Shown: positions 46,660-56,792, numbered from the stretch's first letter. The stretch is 64,000 nucleotides of DNA from Jonesia denitrificans DSM 20603 (GCF_000024065.1 NC_013174.1:1612001-1676000); one strand, 5' to 3'. Numbers and translations are program-made. Notes: a model not told the origin generated them from the sequence alone.

Positions 46660-48399
46660 TTAGGGTTTCTGCTTACGACGTTCCAACGCCGCGTCAATCT
46701 CTGGATCCCCAATCCCAGCAAGCCACGTCAGTAGCGCATCATACGTCGCCGGGTTTTCTGCCAAAGCTGGACGAAGCTCAGGAGAGACCTCAGCGATGTG
46801 GGCGAGAACGACAGGGTCAGTGGCCGGATTAAGGGCCTGCTCACGGGTGTATGAGTGCCCTTGTCCACCGGTATGAGCCACGGCCAGCACTTCCTCACGC
46901 GACAAGGATTGGGTATCCCCTGTCTGAGGGCGACGCTGATCACCTGCGTCAGTCACCGGTTGCGAGTCCTGCTGTACCGGCATGGTTGGCATCACCGAGG
47001 TTGTCCCCACGGAGTTGTGCGGAGGGCTGTCCTGGACGGCAGGCTGGCGCGTTACAACTGCCCGTTCACTCCACTCATAAGTGTGGGGGTTCACTGGACG
47101 CACTTGCGATGCGGTGCGGGCAAGTTCACGAATGGTCACATCAGAGACCATCACAACCGCAATCGCCACAGGAATGATCAGGACAATCGTGAAGTGCCCT
47201 AGTGAACTTCCAGCGCCCAGTGACGCTGAGTTCATCACGAGCAAGCCACCGCCCACGATCGCAAGGCAAGCCAGGACACCACCCGGTCGTGAGAGCGCTG
47301 GGTGACGGGCCACATGCGAGGCACCCAGCCAAGCAGCACCAGCAATCACACACGTTCCCACAACAACTTGGATGAGCTCACCGGCGGCATGACCCGGACC
47401 AAGGAGCTCACGATCCACACTGAAAACAATGGCGTACGTGGCCAGGTATGCAACCGCCCACACAAACGCCGTCACCAGCAGCGTGCGAATATGGTCAAAC
47501 CCAACCCCAGGTCCACGAACAACCTGGGCTCTGTCACGGAATGCTGGAGAGGCCACCAATGCCCCGAGAGCTGGAACCAACACGAAGCTGGCACTCAGTA
47601 GTTGCGACAGCGGCACAATCCACACTCGCGGTGTGGAACTTGCTTCAACAAGAGCGGGAAGAAGGTTCGTGGCCGGGTTGGCGAAGTGCACCAGAATCAG
47701 CCAACCCACAGATAACGTGATCACTGTGCGTCGCCACCCTGCTCCCCCAGTGACAACGACCGCAACAATCGCAAAGAGGCTCACGATGACCCCGATGATC
47801 AGCGCAAGGCTATAGACAACCGCCTGAGCTGTAGCTAAGGAGGATGTCAGGTAAAACACTGCTGTGACGAGCGCCAGAACTGCAACAGTGACGAGCCCAC
47901 CAACCACAGCGACAAAGCTCGCTTTCCGTGGCCCCAAGTCCTGTGCTCCAGGCCCCAATTCACTCTCTCGAGTTTGTGCCGACAAAGCCACTGCAGCCGC
48001 TCCAAAAAGATAAGCTGACCCCAACGCCACAGGGGAATCGCTGATTAGTGCATCAACCACTGCCCAGCCGACAAGGCCACAGAAGGGGATTGCAGCGACC
48101 CGCCGGACCAAGCGAGTGCGAAAAACAGTCCACCCACCAGGCAATAGTCCTAACCGCCCCAAGTATGGCAAGGACAGCACAAATGCAGGAGCGAGAAGCG
48201 CCAACACAAAGAATGCGCTCTCTCGCCCCGCAACAACACCATCGCTGCTGCCTGACAATGGCGCAGTGAGAGACACACCAAACAGGATGAGAGACACGAA
48301 GTCACGCACGTAATCACTCACCGGAATATCGGCAAATCGCCGACCGAGATCAGAGCGGACACGCGTTGGAGAATGCGTGTTCGGCTGTGGTGTGCTCAT
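46660..48399 (-). CDS. Polytopic membrane protein with C-terminal variant-LRR-like module
   Basis: The 579-residue protein has about 10 hydrophobic segments over residues 30-420, a Pro/Gln/Thr-rich cytoplasmic linker, and a C-terminal helical module (HIAEVSPELRPALAENP and LLTWLAGIGDPEIDAAL) that matches the N-terminal module of the next gene nearly residue for residue. I do not recognise the membrane part as a named transporter. The shared module suggests that the two proteins interact or bind a common partner. It lies 56 nt after era and ends in a strong terminator. Confidence 0.75.
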   Translation of the reverse strand: MSTPQPNTHSPTRVRSDLGRRFADIPVSDYVRDFVSLILFGVSLTAPLSGSSDGVVAGRESAFFVLALLAPAFVLSLPYLGRLGLLPGGWTVFRTRLVRRVAAIPFCGLVGWAVVDALISDSPVALGSAYLFGAAAVALSAQTRESELGPGAQDLGPRKASFVAVVGGLVTVAVLALVTAVFYLTSSLATAQAVVYSLALIIGVIVSLFAIVAVVVTGGAGWRRTVITLSVGWLILVHFANPATNLLPALVEASSTPRVWIVPLSQLLSASFVLVPALGALVASPAFRDRAQVVRGPGVGFDHIRTLLVTAFVWAVAYLATYAIVFSVDRELLGPGHAAGELIQVVVGTCVIAGAAWLGASHVARHPALSRPGGVLACLAIVGGGLLVMNSASLGAGSSLGHFTIVLIIPVAIAVVMVSDVTIRELARTASQVRPVNPHTYEWSERAVVTRQPAVQDSPPHNSVGTTSVMPTMPVQQDSQPVTDAGDQRRPQTGDTQSLSREEVLAVAHTGGQGHSYTREQALNPATDPVVLAHIAEVSPELRPALAENPATYDALLTWLAGIGDPEIDAALERRKQKP

Positions 48400-48455
48400 T
48401 GACTTATCCCACTTTCGTTCGGTGGTGGATGCTCTACCCAGGGCACCTCAAGCTG

Positions 48456-49400
48456 TCAGAATCCGAGCCGGTTGAGGAGTTTGGGGTCTCGCTGCCAGTC
48501 CTTTGCAACCTTGACTCGTAAATCAAGATACACATGTGCTCCCAAGAGCGCCTCGATTCCCACACGGGCTTGACTCCCCACCTTACGCAACCGGGAGCCT
48601 TGTTTCCCGATGATGATGCCCTTTTGCGAGTCACGTTCAACAAATATTGATGCGTGAACAGTCAGGTGAGGGCGGCCCTGTTTGTCCTTTTCAATAATTT
48701 CGTCCACGACAACAGCCAGCGAGTGCGGGAGTTCATCGCGGACCCCTTCAATTGCTGCTTCTCGGATGAGTTCTGCAATCATCACTGACTCAGGTTCATC
48801 GGTCAGTTCTCCATCAAGGTAGAACTTCACGCCTTCAGGCAGATGTGACACCAAAAGATCCGTGAGTGCCTCAACTTGGAAACCCTCCACAGCCGAGACC
48901 GGAATAATGTCCGAGAAATCAGCGAGTTCTGCCACCTCCAGCAAGTGCGATGCCAGTGCGTCACGGGATACGACATCAGCTTTTGTGACTGCAGCAATGA
49001 TGGGGGTTTTGGTGCGGCGTTCATTGAGGCGAGCGAGCTGTTCGGCAATGAATCTGTCGCCCGGACCAATTTTTTGGTCCGCAGGCAGGCAGAACACAAC
49101 CACATCAACTTCAGACAAGGTGGACAGAACAAGGTCATTGAGGCGCTCCCCGAGCAAAGTACGAGGGCGGTGCAAGCCTGGTGTGTCCACGAGAATGAGT
49201 TGTGCATCCTCGCGATTGACGATTCCACGGATTGTGTGGCGTGTTGTTTGCGGTTTGTTGGCTGTAATAGCGATCTTTTGGCCAACCAGCGCATTCGTTA
49301 AGGTAGATTTTCCGGCGTTAGGTCGGCCAACAAGACACGCGAAACCAGAGCGGTGCCCCTCGGGCAGTTCTGGAAGGGGCGTGAGATGGAATTCTGTCAT
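48456..49400 (-). CDS. era: GTPase Era
   Basis: Era binds 16S rRNA and assists 30S maturation. G1 is GRPNAGKST, G3 is DTPGLH and G4 is TKAD; the C-terminal KH domain is seen in IEKDKQGRPHLTVHASIFVE and IIGKQGSRLRKVG. At 314 residues it is standard. The ATG follows TAGGAGAGTACGCC. It is the last gene of the hrcA-dnaJ-...-era run, next to ybeY, a partner in rRNA maturation. Confidence 0.97.
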   Translation of the reverse strand: MTEFHLTPLPELPEGHRSGFACLVGRPNAGKSTLTNALVGQKIAITANKPQTTRHTIRGIVNREDAQLILVDTPGLHRPRTLLGERLNDLVLSTLSEVDVVVFCLPADQKIGPGDRFIAEQLARLNERRTKTPIIAAVTKADVVSRDALASHLLEVAELADFSDIIPVSAVEGFQVEALTDLLVSHLPEGVKFYLDGELTDEPESVMIAELIREAAIEGVRDELPHSLAVVVDEIIEKDKQGRPHLTVHASIFVERDSQKGIIIGKQGSRLRKVGSQARVGIEALLGAHVYLDLRVKVAKDWQRDPKLLNRLGF

Positions 49401-49411
49401 GGCGTACTCTC

Positions 49412-50737
49412 CTAGGAGTTGCGTGAGGTCGTCTCAGACGACTGATGAGGCGTGTGAGCTGGTTGCTCCGGAGGTAATTCATCACGAAGATCGCTGGATG
49501 ACAAGTCTGTCACGATGATCGTCGACAGCTGTTTGCGTCGACCAGTGAACTCATCGGCCAACAGATGCAGTCCATTGATTGTCGCCTGTGATTGTGCAAT
49601 TGGGAGTTTCCCCAGTGCTTTGGTGAGCAGACCAGCAATAGTGTCCACATCGTCATCGGTGATGGGGCGGTGCAGATACTCACTCAACTCGTCCAAAGTC
49701 ATGCGCGCAGGAACCCGCAACACTCCCTGGTTCAGTGTGTCAACGGTCGTTGGTGTTGAATCGTGTTCGTCAGTCAACTCACCAACGATCTCCTCCAAAA
49801 TGTCCTCGGCGGTGACAAGCCCAGCGATTCCCCCGTATTCGTCAACGACCATGGCAATGTGGGCGCGTTTGCTTTGCATGGAACGCAGCACATCGTCAGC
49901 GTGGGTTGATTCTGGCACAAACCATACCGGACGCATCGTGTCTTGGGCTGTCCGTACAGACGCGTGAGGGGACGTAAGAAGGACCCTTGCAACATCTTTG
50001 AAGTAGAGGACTCCGTGCACGTCATCGGACGAATCACCGATCACAGGAAGCCGAGAGAAACCAGAGCGGATGAAGAGCTTCTGAGCTTTGTCAAGCGGAG
50101 CCGTCCGTGCAACGGTAATCATGTCAGTGCGAGGAACCATGACAGCCCGGATGGGGGTATCTCGTAGGTCGGCGAGACTACGCTGGTCAGATCCAGAAGA
50201 CAGTGTGTCTGTTCCGGAATGATCGGCAAACCCAGTTACTGTCTGCACCTCGTCCACCGGCTGATGACTGTGGGCCGTTGTCTCGTGATCTCTGATGACG
50301 CTCGTACCAGTGAGCGCAAGAAGCGGGAAGAAAAAAGCAAGGACTGTCGCAGGGTGGTGGCGAGCCATGGCAGCCCCCGACGCGATCCCCGCCACGGTAG
50401 TGCATACGGTGATCAGCAGGACACTCATGAGTGTCCCCCACCATGGTTGGCGGTCCCCACTCATCGCGGTGACAGCAAACGTCGTCGTGGTCACCGCGAG
50501 AATGATGCTCGCTCCCCCTACCGCACCAAGAACCCAGCGTCTGCCCCACCAATGAGCAAGATGAGTGCTGATGGTCCGCGCAAAAACAGCAGTGACCTCA
50601 TCTCCCAGTACCGAGGAATGCCCCATGGCTCTGGTGAGGGCACTGATCGTTGCGCTCACCGCAGCGACACCCAGCCACCCGGTCACAGCGAGGGTAATTA
50701 CCACATCGAAAGGCGCATCGCTTGTCACAGACGTCAC
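49412..50737 (-). CDS. CorC/HlyC-like CBS domain membrane protein
   Basis: The 441-residue protein has an N-terminal DUF21 (CNNM) membrane domain with about 4 helices, two CBS domains (MVPRTDMITV and MVVDEYGGIAGLVTAEDIL) and a C-terminal CorC_HlyC domain (LRVPARMTLDELSEYL). Members transport magnesium or cobalt or regulate such transport; the hemolysin label is historical. I use GTG 50737, 4 nt after the ybeY stop; the frame upstream would overlap ybeY. Its place between ybeY and era is standard in actinobacteria. Confidence 0.88.
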   Translation of the reverse strand: MTSVTSDAPFDVVITLAVTGWLGVAAVSATISALTRAMGHSSVLGDEVTAVFARTISTHLAHWWGRRWVLGAVGGASIILAVTTTTFAVTAMSGDRQPWWGTLMSVLLITVCTTVAGIASGAAMARHHPATVLAFFFPLLALTGTSVIRDHETTAHSHQPVDEVQTVTGFADHSGTDTLSSGSDQRSLADLRDTPIRAVMVPRTDMITVARTAPLDKAQKLFIRSGFSRLPVIGDSSDDVHGVLYFKDVARVLLTSPHASVRTAQDTMRPVWFVPESTHADDVLRSMQSKRAHIAMVVDEYGGIAGLVTAEDILEEIVGELTDEHDSTPTTVDTLNQGVLRVPARMTLDELSEYLHRPITDDDVDTIAGLLTKALGKLPIAQSQATINGLHLLADEFTGRRKQLSTIIVTDLSSSDLRDELPPEQPAHTPHQSSETTSRNS

Positions 50738-50741
50738 AACG

Positions 50742-51197
50742 CTACTGCCGCCCTGCCAGGAACGTGAGGAGGAGGTGGCGTTGCAGGGAGAACATTTCCC
50801 GTTCCTCTTCTGGTTCAGCATGATCATAGCCAAGAAGATGGAGAATCCCATGGGTAGCAAGAAGAAGCATCTCTTCGATCGGCGAGTGACCAGCCTGAGC
50901 TGCTTGATCCACTGCCACCTCAGGGCAGATCACAATGTCCCCAAGGATCCCCTGTTCGGTGGGCCGCTCGGTTGTCCCTGGGCGCAATTCATCCATGGGG
51001 AATGACAACACATCGGTGGGACCAGGGATATCCATCCACTGTTCGTGCAGTTCACTGATCGTGTCAGGATCAACAAACACCACTGAGAGTTCCGTGAGGG
51101 GGTGGATGTGCATGGCATCAAAGACGTATCGCGCAAGTTCCGCAAACTCGGCTTCGTCGAGTTGGTGGGTGGTTTCGTTGTTGACTTCAATACTCAC
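50742..51197 (-). CDS. ybeY: Endoribonuclease YbeY
   Basis: YbeY is a zinc-dependent RNase that matures the 3' end of 16S rRNA. The metal motif HGILHLLGYDH (H-x3-H-x5-H) is intact. The GTG at 51197 lies 5 nt after the phoH stop; the longer frame to 51278 would overlap phoH. The 151-residue length is normal. Confidence 0.93.
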   Translation of the reverse strand: MSIEVNNETTHQLDEAEFAELARYVFDAMHIHPLTELSVVFVDPDTISELHEQWMDIPGPTDVLSFPMDELRPGTTERPTEQGILGDIVICPEVAVDQAAQAGHSPIEEMLLLATHGILHLLGYDHAEPEEEREMFSLQRHLLLTFLAGRQ

Positions 51198-51202
51198 GCT
51201 GT

Positions 51203-52255
51203 TCAGTCCTTCGTGGAGTGCTGTGACGAGTGCCCACCTGGTGACGTGGTGCGGTGGGGATCGTTCGCTGTGTCCCACCGGTCATAGGCATCAATAATGT
51301 CAGAGACAAGGCGGTGGCGAACGACATCACCTGACGTGAGTCTCACGATCTCAATATCATCAATTCCGGCCAAAATGTCGGGGATGACCCGCAACCCTGA
51401 GGTCATTCCCCGAGGAAGATCGGTTTGAGTCATATCACCATTGATCACCATTGTTGAGTGTGTCCCCAACCGTGTGAGGAACATTTTCATCTGTTCACGC
51501 GTAGTATTTTGTGCTTCGTCCAAAATGATGAAGGCATTATTCAATGTGCGACCACGCATGTAAGCCAACGGGGCCACTTCAATCGTATTGGACTCAACAA
51601 GCCGGGTCATCGCATCCGGGTCAATCATGTCGCGCAGCGCATCGTAAAGCGGACGCACATACGGATCAATCTTTTCCGTCAACCCACCGGGGAGATACCC
51701 CAACCGCTCCCCAGCCTCCACCGCTGGTCGCGTCAAAATAATGCGGGACACCTGTTTCGCTTGCAACGCTGAGACAGCTTTCGCCACAGCAAGATATGTT
51801 TTCCCGGTCCCCGCTGGGCCCAACCCAAACGTGATCGTATTGGAGTCAATGGCATCCACGTACTGTTTTTGGCCAATAGTTTTTGGTCTGATCGACCGTC
51901 CTTGCGACGTCAAAATGTTGAATGTCAAGATCTCCGCAGGCCGGTGAGCTGTGGCAGCGGTGAGCATGCTAATTGACCGAGTCACAATGTCAGGAGTGAG
52001 GTTCGTGCCTTGTTCCACAACAAGAACAAGTTCGTCAAGGAGCCGGGACGCAAGAGCAACATCGGGTGCTGGCCCACGCAACGACACGGAGTTTCCCCGC
52101 ACGTGCACGTCGATGGAGCGAAACCCCTGCTCAATGGCACGCAGCACCGAATCCGCGGGACCAAGAAGCATTGACATGGACACATGTGGCGGAATGACCA
52201 CGCGATGCTCCACTGCAATATCGCGACTTGGTGATGAACTAGTGGGTAACGTCAT
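51203..52255 (-). CDS. phoH: PhoH-like ATPase
   Basis: This 350-residue protein has an N-terminal helical/KH-like part and an ATPase with Walker A GPAGTGKTYLA and Walker B FIILDEAQNTT. PhoH proteins are ATPases with proposed helicase or RNA roles and are almost always encoded before ybeY. A DUF-like N-terminus with RGNSVSLRGPAPDVALASRL suggests nucleic acid binding. It is part of the same operon as dnaJ and rsmE. Confidence 0.92.
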   Translation of the reverse strand: MTLPTSSSPSRDIAVEHRVVIPPHVSMSMLLGPADSVLRAIEQGFRSIDVHVRGNSVSLRGPAPDVALASRLLDELVLVVEQGTNLTPDIVTRSISMLTAATAHRPAEILTFNILTSQGRSIRPKTIGQKQYVDAIDSNTITFGLGPAGTGKTYLAVAKAVSALQAKQVSRIILTRPAVEAGERLGYLPGGLTEKIDPYVRPLYDALRDMIDPDAMTRLVESNTIEVAPLAYMRGRTLNNAFIILDEAQNTTREQMKMFLTRLGTHSTMVINGDMTQTDLPRGMTSGLRVIPDILAGIDDIEIVRLTSGDVVRHRLVSDIIDAYDRWDTANDPHRTTSPGGHSSQHSTKD

Positions 52256-52337
52256 GAAGAGGGGGTCTTTCCTCGCTTGTGTGGGTCAGGGGCGTTGCTC
52301 GCTGCACAACGGGGGGCGAGGAAAACACAGAAAACTG

Positions 52338-52697
52338 TCACGCAGGTGTCCAGCCTAACCGTTGTCCGCCCAACACGTGCCCGTGGACGTGAAACACCGA
52401 CTGTCCCGCTTGCGGACCGGAATTAAAGATGAAACGGAACTGTCCATCGGCAAGTTCTGAGGCGATCTCATCAGCAAACGTGACGAGCTCAGCCAAAGTT
52501 TCTGGTGCAGCCTTTGCCAACTGGACCACGTCGCCATGGTGAGCCCGGGGAATAACAAGCACGTGCATCTCCGCTTGGGGGTTGATGTCACGAAACGCAA
52601 TAATCCTGTCGTTTTCTTTGACAATATCAGCGTCCATGGTACCCGTAGCAATTGCACAGAAGATGCAGTCAGAACTCGTCGCATGTGTCTCGGTCAT
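52338..52697 (-). CDS. HIT family hydrolase
   Basis: The 119-residue protein carries the histidine triad HVHGHVLGG, the catalytic site of HINT-type nucleoside phosphoramidases. An N-terminal CIFC may bind zinc. The family acts on AMP-linked substrates; the physiological one is unknown. The ATG lies 7 nt after TACCCT on the minus strand, so it may have its own leaderless promoter as well as operon readthrough. Confidence 0.93.
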   Translation of the reverse strand: MTETHATSSDCIFCAIATGTMDADIVKENDRIIAFRDINPQAEMHVLVIPRAHHGDVVQLAKAAPETLAELVTFADEIASELADGQFRFIFNSGPQAGQSVFHVHGHVLGGQRLGWTPA

Positions 52698-52784
52698 GAC
52701 ATCCAGGGTAACGCGCCTTCGCTGTGATAGCCCGCTGTTTGCTGGGTCAAGGGAGGAAACCTCGCCATCACGCCTTTCCCAGGA

Positions 52785-53558
52785 TCACCATCGGCCAGTT
52801 GAGGCAGACAACAACGCCAAGGCAACTGGGCCAGCAGTGGAGGTGCGCAACACGTGCGGCCCAAGGAGCACTGCCTGTGCGCCAGCGGCAGTGAACTTTT
52901 CGAGTTCGCTGTCACTGATGCCCCCTTCAGGTCCCACCACGACAACAACATCGACTGGGGCTAACTCCTCGCCACCTGGTGGTCGTGGCTGGCTGGTCAA
53001 CGCCGTTGTCGCGCTTTCGTGAAGAACATACACGACCCCGCCCGTCTGCGTTGTCTCCGCAATGACATCAACCAATTGTTGCGATGTCACCGGCTGCTCA
53101 ACCATAGGCAGCCGCGCTCGCCGCGCCTGTTTCATTGCTGAGCGAACTGTCGCCACCCATCGTGCATGAGACTTTGCCGCCCGCGCCCCACGCCAGACCA
53201 CAATGGACCGATCAGCCTGCCACGGAATCACTCGATCCACGCCAACCTCAGTCGCTGCTTCAATGGCCAACTCGTCACGATCGCCTTTGGCGAGCGCTTG
53301 CACGAGAGTCAACCGGTATTGTCCACATGACTCGTGGGAGACCGACGTGACCAAGAGATCAAGGTGTTCACCCGAGACGTGAGTAATTGTGCAGCTCAAA
53401 CGCGTCCCGTGACCGTCAACGATGTCGATGGCCTCCCCCACGGAACGTCGTTGAACAACTCCTGCGTGGCGACCTTCCACCCCATCAAGGTAGTATGTGT
53501 CCCCCTCACGGTAGGCGGCGAGATCAGTTGACTCAGCAAGGAAAACAGGCGCGCTCAC
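52785..53558 (-). CDS. rsmE: 16S rRNA (uracil-1498-N3)-methyltransferase
   Basis: RsmE is a SPOUT methyltransferase that modifies U1498 in the decoding region of 16S rRNA. The C-terminal knot reads VVVVGPEGGISDSELEKFT and LLGPHVLRTSTAGPVALA; the N-terminal RNA-binding domain has the expected HAGVVQRRSVGEAIDIVDG. 257 residues is normal length. It lies 6 nt after dnaJ and is translated as part of the heat-shock operon. Confidence 0.95.
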   Translation of the reverse strand: MSAPVFLAESTDLAAYREGDTYYLDGVEGRHAGVVQRRSVGEAIDIVDGHGTRLSCTITHVSGEHLDLLVTSVSHESCGQYRLTLVQALAKGDRDELAIEAATEVGVDRVIPWQADRSIVVWRGARAAKSHARWVATVRSAMKQARRARLPMVEQPVTSQQLVDVIAETTQTGGVVYVLHESATTALTSQPRPPGGEELAPVDVVVVVGPEGGISDSELEKFTAAGAQAVLLGPHVLRTSTAGPVALALLSASTGRW

Positions 53559-53564
53559 AAACCG

Positions 53565-54683
53565 TCACCGACCCGAGAATTTTTCACGAAGCTTGGAGAA
53601 CACTCCACTTCCTGAGGAAGCAACACGACCTGCCGGGCGTTCTTCGCCACGTGATTGTGCAAACTGACGCAAGAGTTCTGCTTGGTCTTCGTCGAGCGAT
53701 GAGGGGACGACCACATCAATGTGAATATTGAGGTCACCACGCCCGCTACCGTGCAGGTGCCCCACACCGAGCCCACGCACGGTCAGGACATGACCAGGTT
53801 GTGTGCCGGGCTCAAGGTCAACTTCCTGCTCACCATCGAGAGTGTCCAGGGTGAGGACTGTACCCAGTGCCGCGGCAGTCATGGGGATCTCGACGGTGCA
53901 GTGAATGTCGTCACCACGACGGGTGAAAACTGGGTGTCGGCGTTCACGAATTTCGAAGTAGAGATCCCCGGCAGGTCCACCACCTGGACCAACTTCTCCT
54001 TGTCCGGACAGTTTGATGCGGACACCACTTTCCACACCGGCGGGAATGTCAACAGAAATGGTGCGCCGTGAGCGCACGCGCCCTTCCCCGGAACATTCCG
54101 AACAGGGCGTGGCGATTGTGGTTCCGAACCCTTGGCATGCAGCACATGGAGAGGTCGTCATGACTTGGCCGAGGAACGAACGGGCCACACGTTGCACTGA
54201 TCCGGTTCCTTGACACACCGAGCACGTTGTGGGACTTGTTCCCGGAGCACAGCACGTTCCCTGGCAGGTGCCGCAGACAACCGCTGTGTCAACCTCGATC
54301 TCGCGGGTGGTACCGAACGCAGCGTCATTGAGGTCAATATCGAGCCTGAGTAGTGAGTCTTGACCACGACGCGTGCGCGGGGTGGGGCCACGTTGTGCGC
54401 TGCCTCCACCAAAGAACGTGTCAAAAATGTCCTGGAACCCAAACCCTGCTCCTTGGCCACCACCGCCACCTGGCGCTGTCGGGTCAACACCCATGTCGTA
54501 CTGTTGGCGTTTGTCCGGGTTGGATAGGACGTCATAGGCGCGCTGGACGCCTTTGAACTCGTCTTCCGCTCCGGGGCCAGCAACATCTGGGTGAAGCTTC
54601 CGGGCGAGTTTGCGATAGGCCTTTTTGATGTCATCCGCGCTGGCGTTGCGGTCGACACCGAGCGTTGCGTAGTAGTCGTTCAC
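53565..54683 (-). CDS. dnaJ: Chaperone DnaJ
   Basis: DnaJ stimulates DnaK and binds unfolded proteins. The J domain has the HPD motif ([11 protein letters not shown]). A Gly-rich segment follows, then four zinc-binding repeats ([32 protein letters not shown]), and the C-terminal substrate domain. 372 residues is standard. It lies 51 nt after hrcA and is controlled by the CIRCE site upstream of that gene. Confidence 0.97.
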   Translation of the reverse strand: MNDYYATLGVDRNASADDIKKAYRKLARKLHPDVAGPGAEDEFKGVQRAYDVLSNPDKRQQYDMGVDPTAPGGGGGQGAGFGFQDIFDTFFGGGSAQRGPTPRTRRGQDSLLRLDIDLNDAAFGTTREIEVDTAVVCGTCQGTCCAPGTSPTTCSVCQGTGSVQRVARSFLGQVMTTSPCAACQGFGTTIATPCSECSGEGRVRSRRTISVDIPAGVESGVRIKLSGQGEVGPGGGPAGDLYFEIRERRHPVFTRRGDDIHCTVEIPMTAAALGTVLTLDTLDGEQEVDLEPGTQPGHVLTVRGLGVGHLHGSGRGDLNIHIDVVVPSSLDEDQAELLRQFAQSRGEERPAGRVASSGSGVFSKLREKFSGR

Positions 54684-54734
54684 GTGTGACTCTCTGTGCT
54701 TCCTTGTTGTGGTTCGCGGGCGTAGGGGTGGGTG

Positions 54735-55754
54735 TTAGTGAGACAAGATCCGGGAGAGGTAGCGGGCTACAGCACGGACTGCTGCTATGGTGCCTGGGTA
54801 GTCCATCCCGGTGGGTCCAATAGACCCGAGTGCCCCTAGTGTGTTGCTGTTCGATCCGTAATGGGTGGTAATGACAGAAGTTTCCTTGAGGGTGTCGACT
54901 TGAGTTTCGCTTCCGATACGCACGGTCACAGCCCCGGAGTCTTCCGCCACTTCAGTGAGGAGTTTGAGGAGGACCACCTGTTCTTCCAGTGCTTCAAGGA
55001 TGGGCCTGAGCTGGGTGAGCACAATACCGTTGCGGGTGAGGTTGGAGGTTCCCGCCAGGACAAGACGTTCGTCGTTGTCTTCGTCGAGGGTGGCGGTCAG
55101 TAGGTCAACGATCGCGTGAAAGATGTCAGCAAGTGGGCCGGCGAATTGTTCTGATGCACAGTTCAAGTCGTCGCTGACGTCTGGTTGCCTCTTGCCGACC
55201 GCGTGTGCGTTGAGTGCGCCACGCATGGAGGCGATGTCGTCTTCGCTAATGCTGGGGTCGATGTCGATGTGGCGTTGTTCGACCCGCCCAGTGTCCGTGA
55301 TGATCACCAGAAGCACGCGTGTGGGGTGCAGCCTTACCAGTTCCAAGTGTCGGACGGTAGATTTGCGAAGTGATGGGTATTGCACGACTGCCACTTGCCC
55401 GGTAATTTGTGCCAGCAAGCGTCCGGCACGGTGGACGACGTCATCCAGGTCCACCGCACTGTCGAGAAACATGTGAATAGCATTGCGCTCTGCACCAGAG
55501 AGCGGTTTGACGTCGGAGAGTTTGTCAACAAAGACCCGGTAACCGAGGTCAGTGGGAATACGACCCGCTGATGTGTGTGGTTGGGCGATCAGTCCGGCAT
55601 CTTCGAGGATGGCCATGTCGTTGCGAATGGTGGCTGGCGACACCCCAAGTCCGTGACGTTCAGCAATGAGTTTAGAGCCGACCGGCTCACGGGTGCTCAC
55701 GTAGTCCTCGACGATGGCACGGAGCACTTCCAGTCGACGTTGTTCAGCGTGCAT
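54735..55754 (-). CDS. hrcA: Heat-inducible repressor HrcA
   Basis: HrcA binds CIRCE and represses heat-shock genes, with GroEL as its folding partner. The winged helix is at the N-terminus ([54 protein letters not shown]). I start at ATG 55754, which follows GGAAAGGAGCGACC and gives 339 residues; the frame upstream would cross the operator. It leads a minus-strand run reaching era. Confidence 0.96.
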   Translation of the reverse strand: MHAEQRRLEVLRAIVEDYVSTREPVGSKLIAERHGLGVSPATIRNDMAILEDAGLIAQPHTSAGRIPTDLGYRVFVDKLSDVKPLSGAERNAIHMFLDSAVDLDDVVHRAGRLLAQITGQVAVVQYPSLRKSTVRHLELVRLHPTRVLLVIITDTGRVEQRHIDIDPSISEDDIASMRGALNAHAVGKRQPDVSDDLNCASEQFAGPLADIFHAIVDLLTATLDEDNDERLVLAGTSNLTRNGIVLTQLRPILEALEEQVVLLKLLTEVAEDSGAVTVRIGSETQVDTLKETSVITTHYGSNSNTLGALGSIGPTGMDYPGTIAAVRAVARYLSRILSH

Positions 55755-55777
55755 GGTCGCTCCTTTCCAGCCTGCGT

Positions 55778-55804
55778 TTGGCACTCCCCACTGCCGAGTG
55801 CCAA
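55778..55804. promoter_or_regulatory. CIRCE operator of the hrcA-dnaJ operon
   Basis: TTGGCACTC (55778-55786), a 9-nt spacer and GAGTGCCAA (55796-55804) form the CIRCE palindrome, differing from the common TTAGCACTC form at one position in each arm. It lies 24 nt before the hrcA start. Confidence 0.95.
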
Positions 55805-55883
55805 TTCTACCGGTTTTTTCGTACCCGTGTCTGTGATTGTCACCAACATGGGTGTCGTGCCACCGCCAGGGCATGTGGCCCGC

Positions 55884-55889
55884 TAGTCT
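55884..55889 (+). promoter_or_regulatory. Candidate -10 box of the leaderless DUF3097 gene
   Basis: TAGTCT is followed by 6 nt and GTG 55896, with no ribosome binding site. The -35 is unclear. Confidence 0.45.
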
Positions 55890-55895
55890 TCGAGC

Positions 55896-56750
55896 GTGAG
55901 TTGGGACAGATATGGTTCAGATGTTCTTGGTCAGCCTACCCCCTCGTCGCGGACACCCTCAGTTGCGCAGGTGGAAGCCCGTCGCGGGCTAGTTGTTGAA
56001 GAGGTGACAACAGGGTGGGTTGGCGCTGTAGTCCGAGTGGAGAAAACCGCTGGCATGCACACGGTCACCCTGGAGGACCGTCATGGCGCGCATCGCGTGT
56101 TCCGGCTGGGGCCGGGATTTTGGGTGGACGGGGAACCGGTAGTTCTGGTGCCCCCACAACGCGTGACAGCACCCGTTGCCACACGCACTGCGTCTGGCTC
56201 CCGCATGGCTCCGCTCAGCCGCGCGCGCGTTGCCCGAACCTCACGCATCTGGGTAGAGGGAAAACATGATGCTGAGCTTGTGGAAAAAGTGTGGGGGGCA
56301 GACTTGCGGGTTGAGGGCGTCGTGGTGGAAATGCTTGACGGGGTTGATCACCTTCAGGACCGGTTGGAAGAGTTCGGCCCCACTCCTGAATCCCGGGTGG
56401 GTGTGCTCGTTGACCACCTTGTTCGAGGGAGCAAGGAAGCCCGGATTGCCGATGCGGTCGCCGAGAGATTCCCACCCCGGAGCGTTCTTGTGGTGGGGCA
56501 CCCGTATGTCGATGTGTGGCAAGCGGTGAAACCTCATCTCCTTGGTCTTCCCGCGTGGCCGACAATCAGCCGCGATGTGGAGTGGAAGCGGGGAATTTTG
56601 GCTACTTTGGGGTGGCCGGCGCAGACACAAATGGATGTTGCCCAGGGATGGCAACGTATTTTATCTAAGGTGACGACGTACACGGATGTTGAGCCCGCAC
56701 TGCTGGGGCGGGTGGAAGAACTGATCGATTTCGTCACCGTGGATGAGTAG
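55896..56750 (+). CDS. DUF3097 protein with TOPRIM-like segment
   Basis: This 284-residue actinobacterial protein has an N-terminal strand-rich part (about 1-95) and then [17 protein letters not shown], which looks like the first TOPRIM strand and catalytic Glu, followed by [19 protein letters not shown] and [21 protein letters not shown] proteins cut or join nucleic acids (primase, topoisomerase, RNase M5). Here the usual DxD reads D-H-L, so catalysis is uncertain. Family function is unknown. It diverges from hrcA. Confidence 0.83.
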   Translation: MSWDRYGSDVLGQPTPSSRTPSVAQVEARRGLVVEEVTTGWVGAVVRVEKTAGMHTVTLEDRHGAHRVFRLGPGFWVDGEPVVLVPPQRVTAPVATRTASGSRMAPLSRARVARTSRIWVEGKHDAELVEKVWGADLRVEGVVVEMLDGVDHLQDRLEEFGPTPESRVGVLVDHLVRGSKEARIADAVAERFPPRSVLVVGHPYVDVWQAVKPHLLGLPAWPTISRDVEWKRGILATLGWPAQTQMDVAQGWQRILSKVTTYTDVEPALLGRVEELIDFVTVDE

Positions 56751-56759
56751 TAGCCATGC

Positions 56760-56792
56760 GTGAGGGGCAGTGGCTGAACCACTGCCCCTCAC
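56760..56792. terminator. Terminator between DUF3097 and a convergent membrane protein gene
   Basis: A 14-bp stem (56760-56773 with 56779-56792) with a 5-nt loop CTGAA lies between the two stop codons. Confidence 0.82.
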
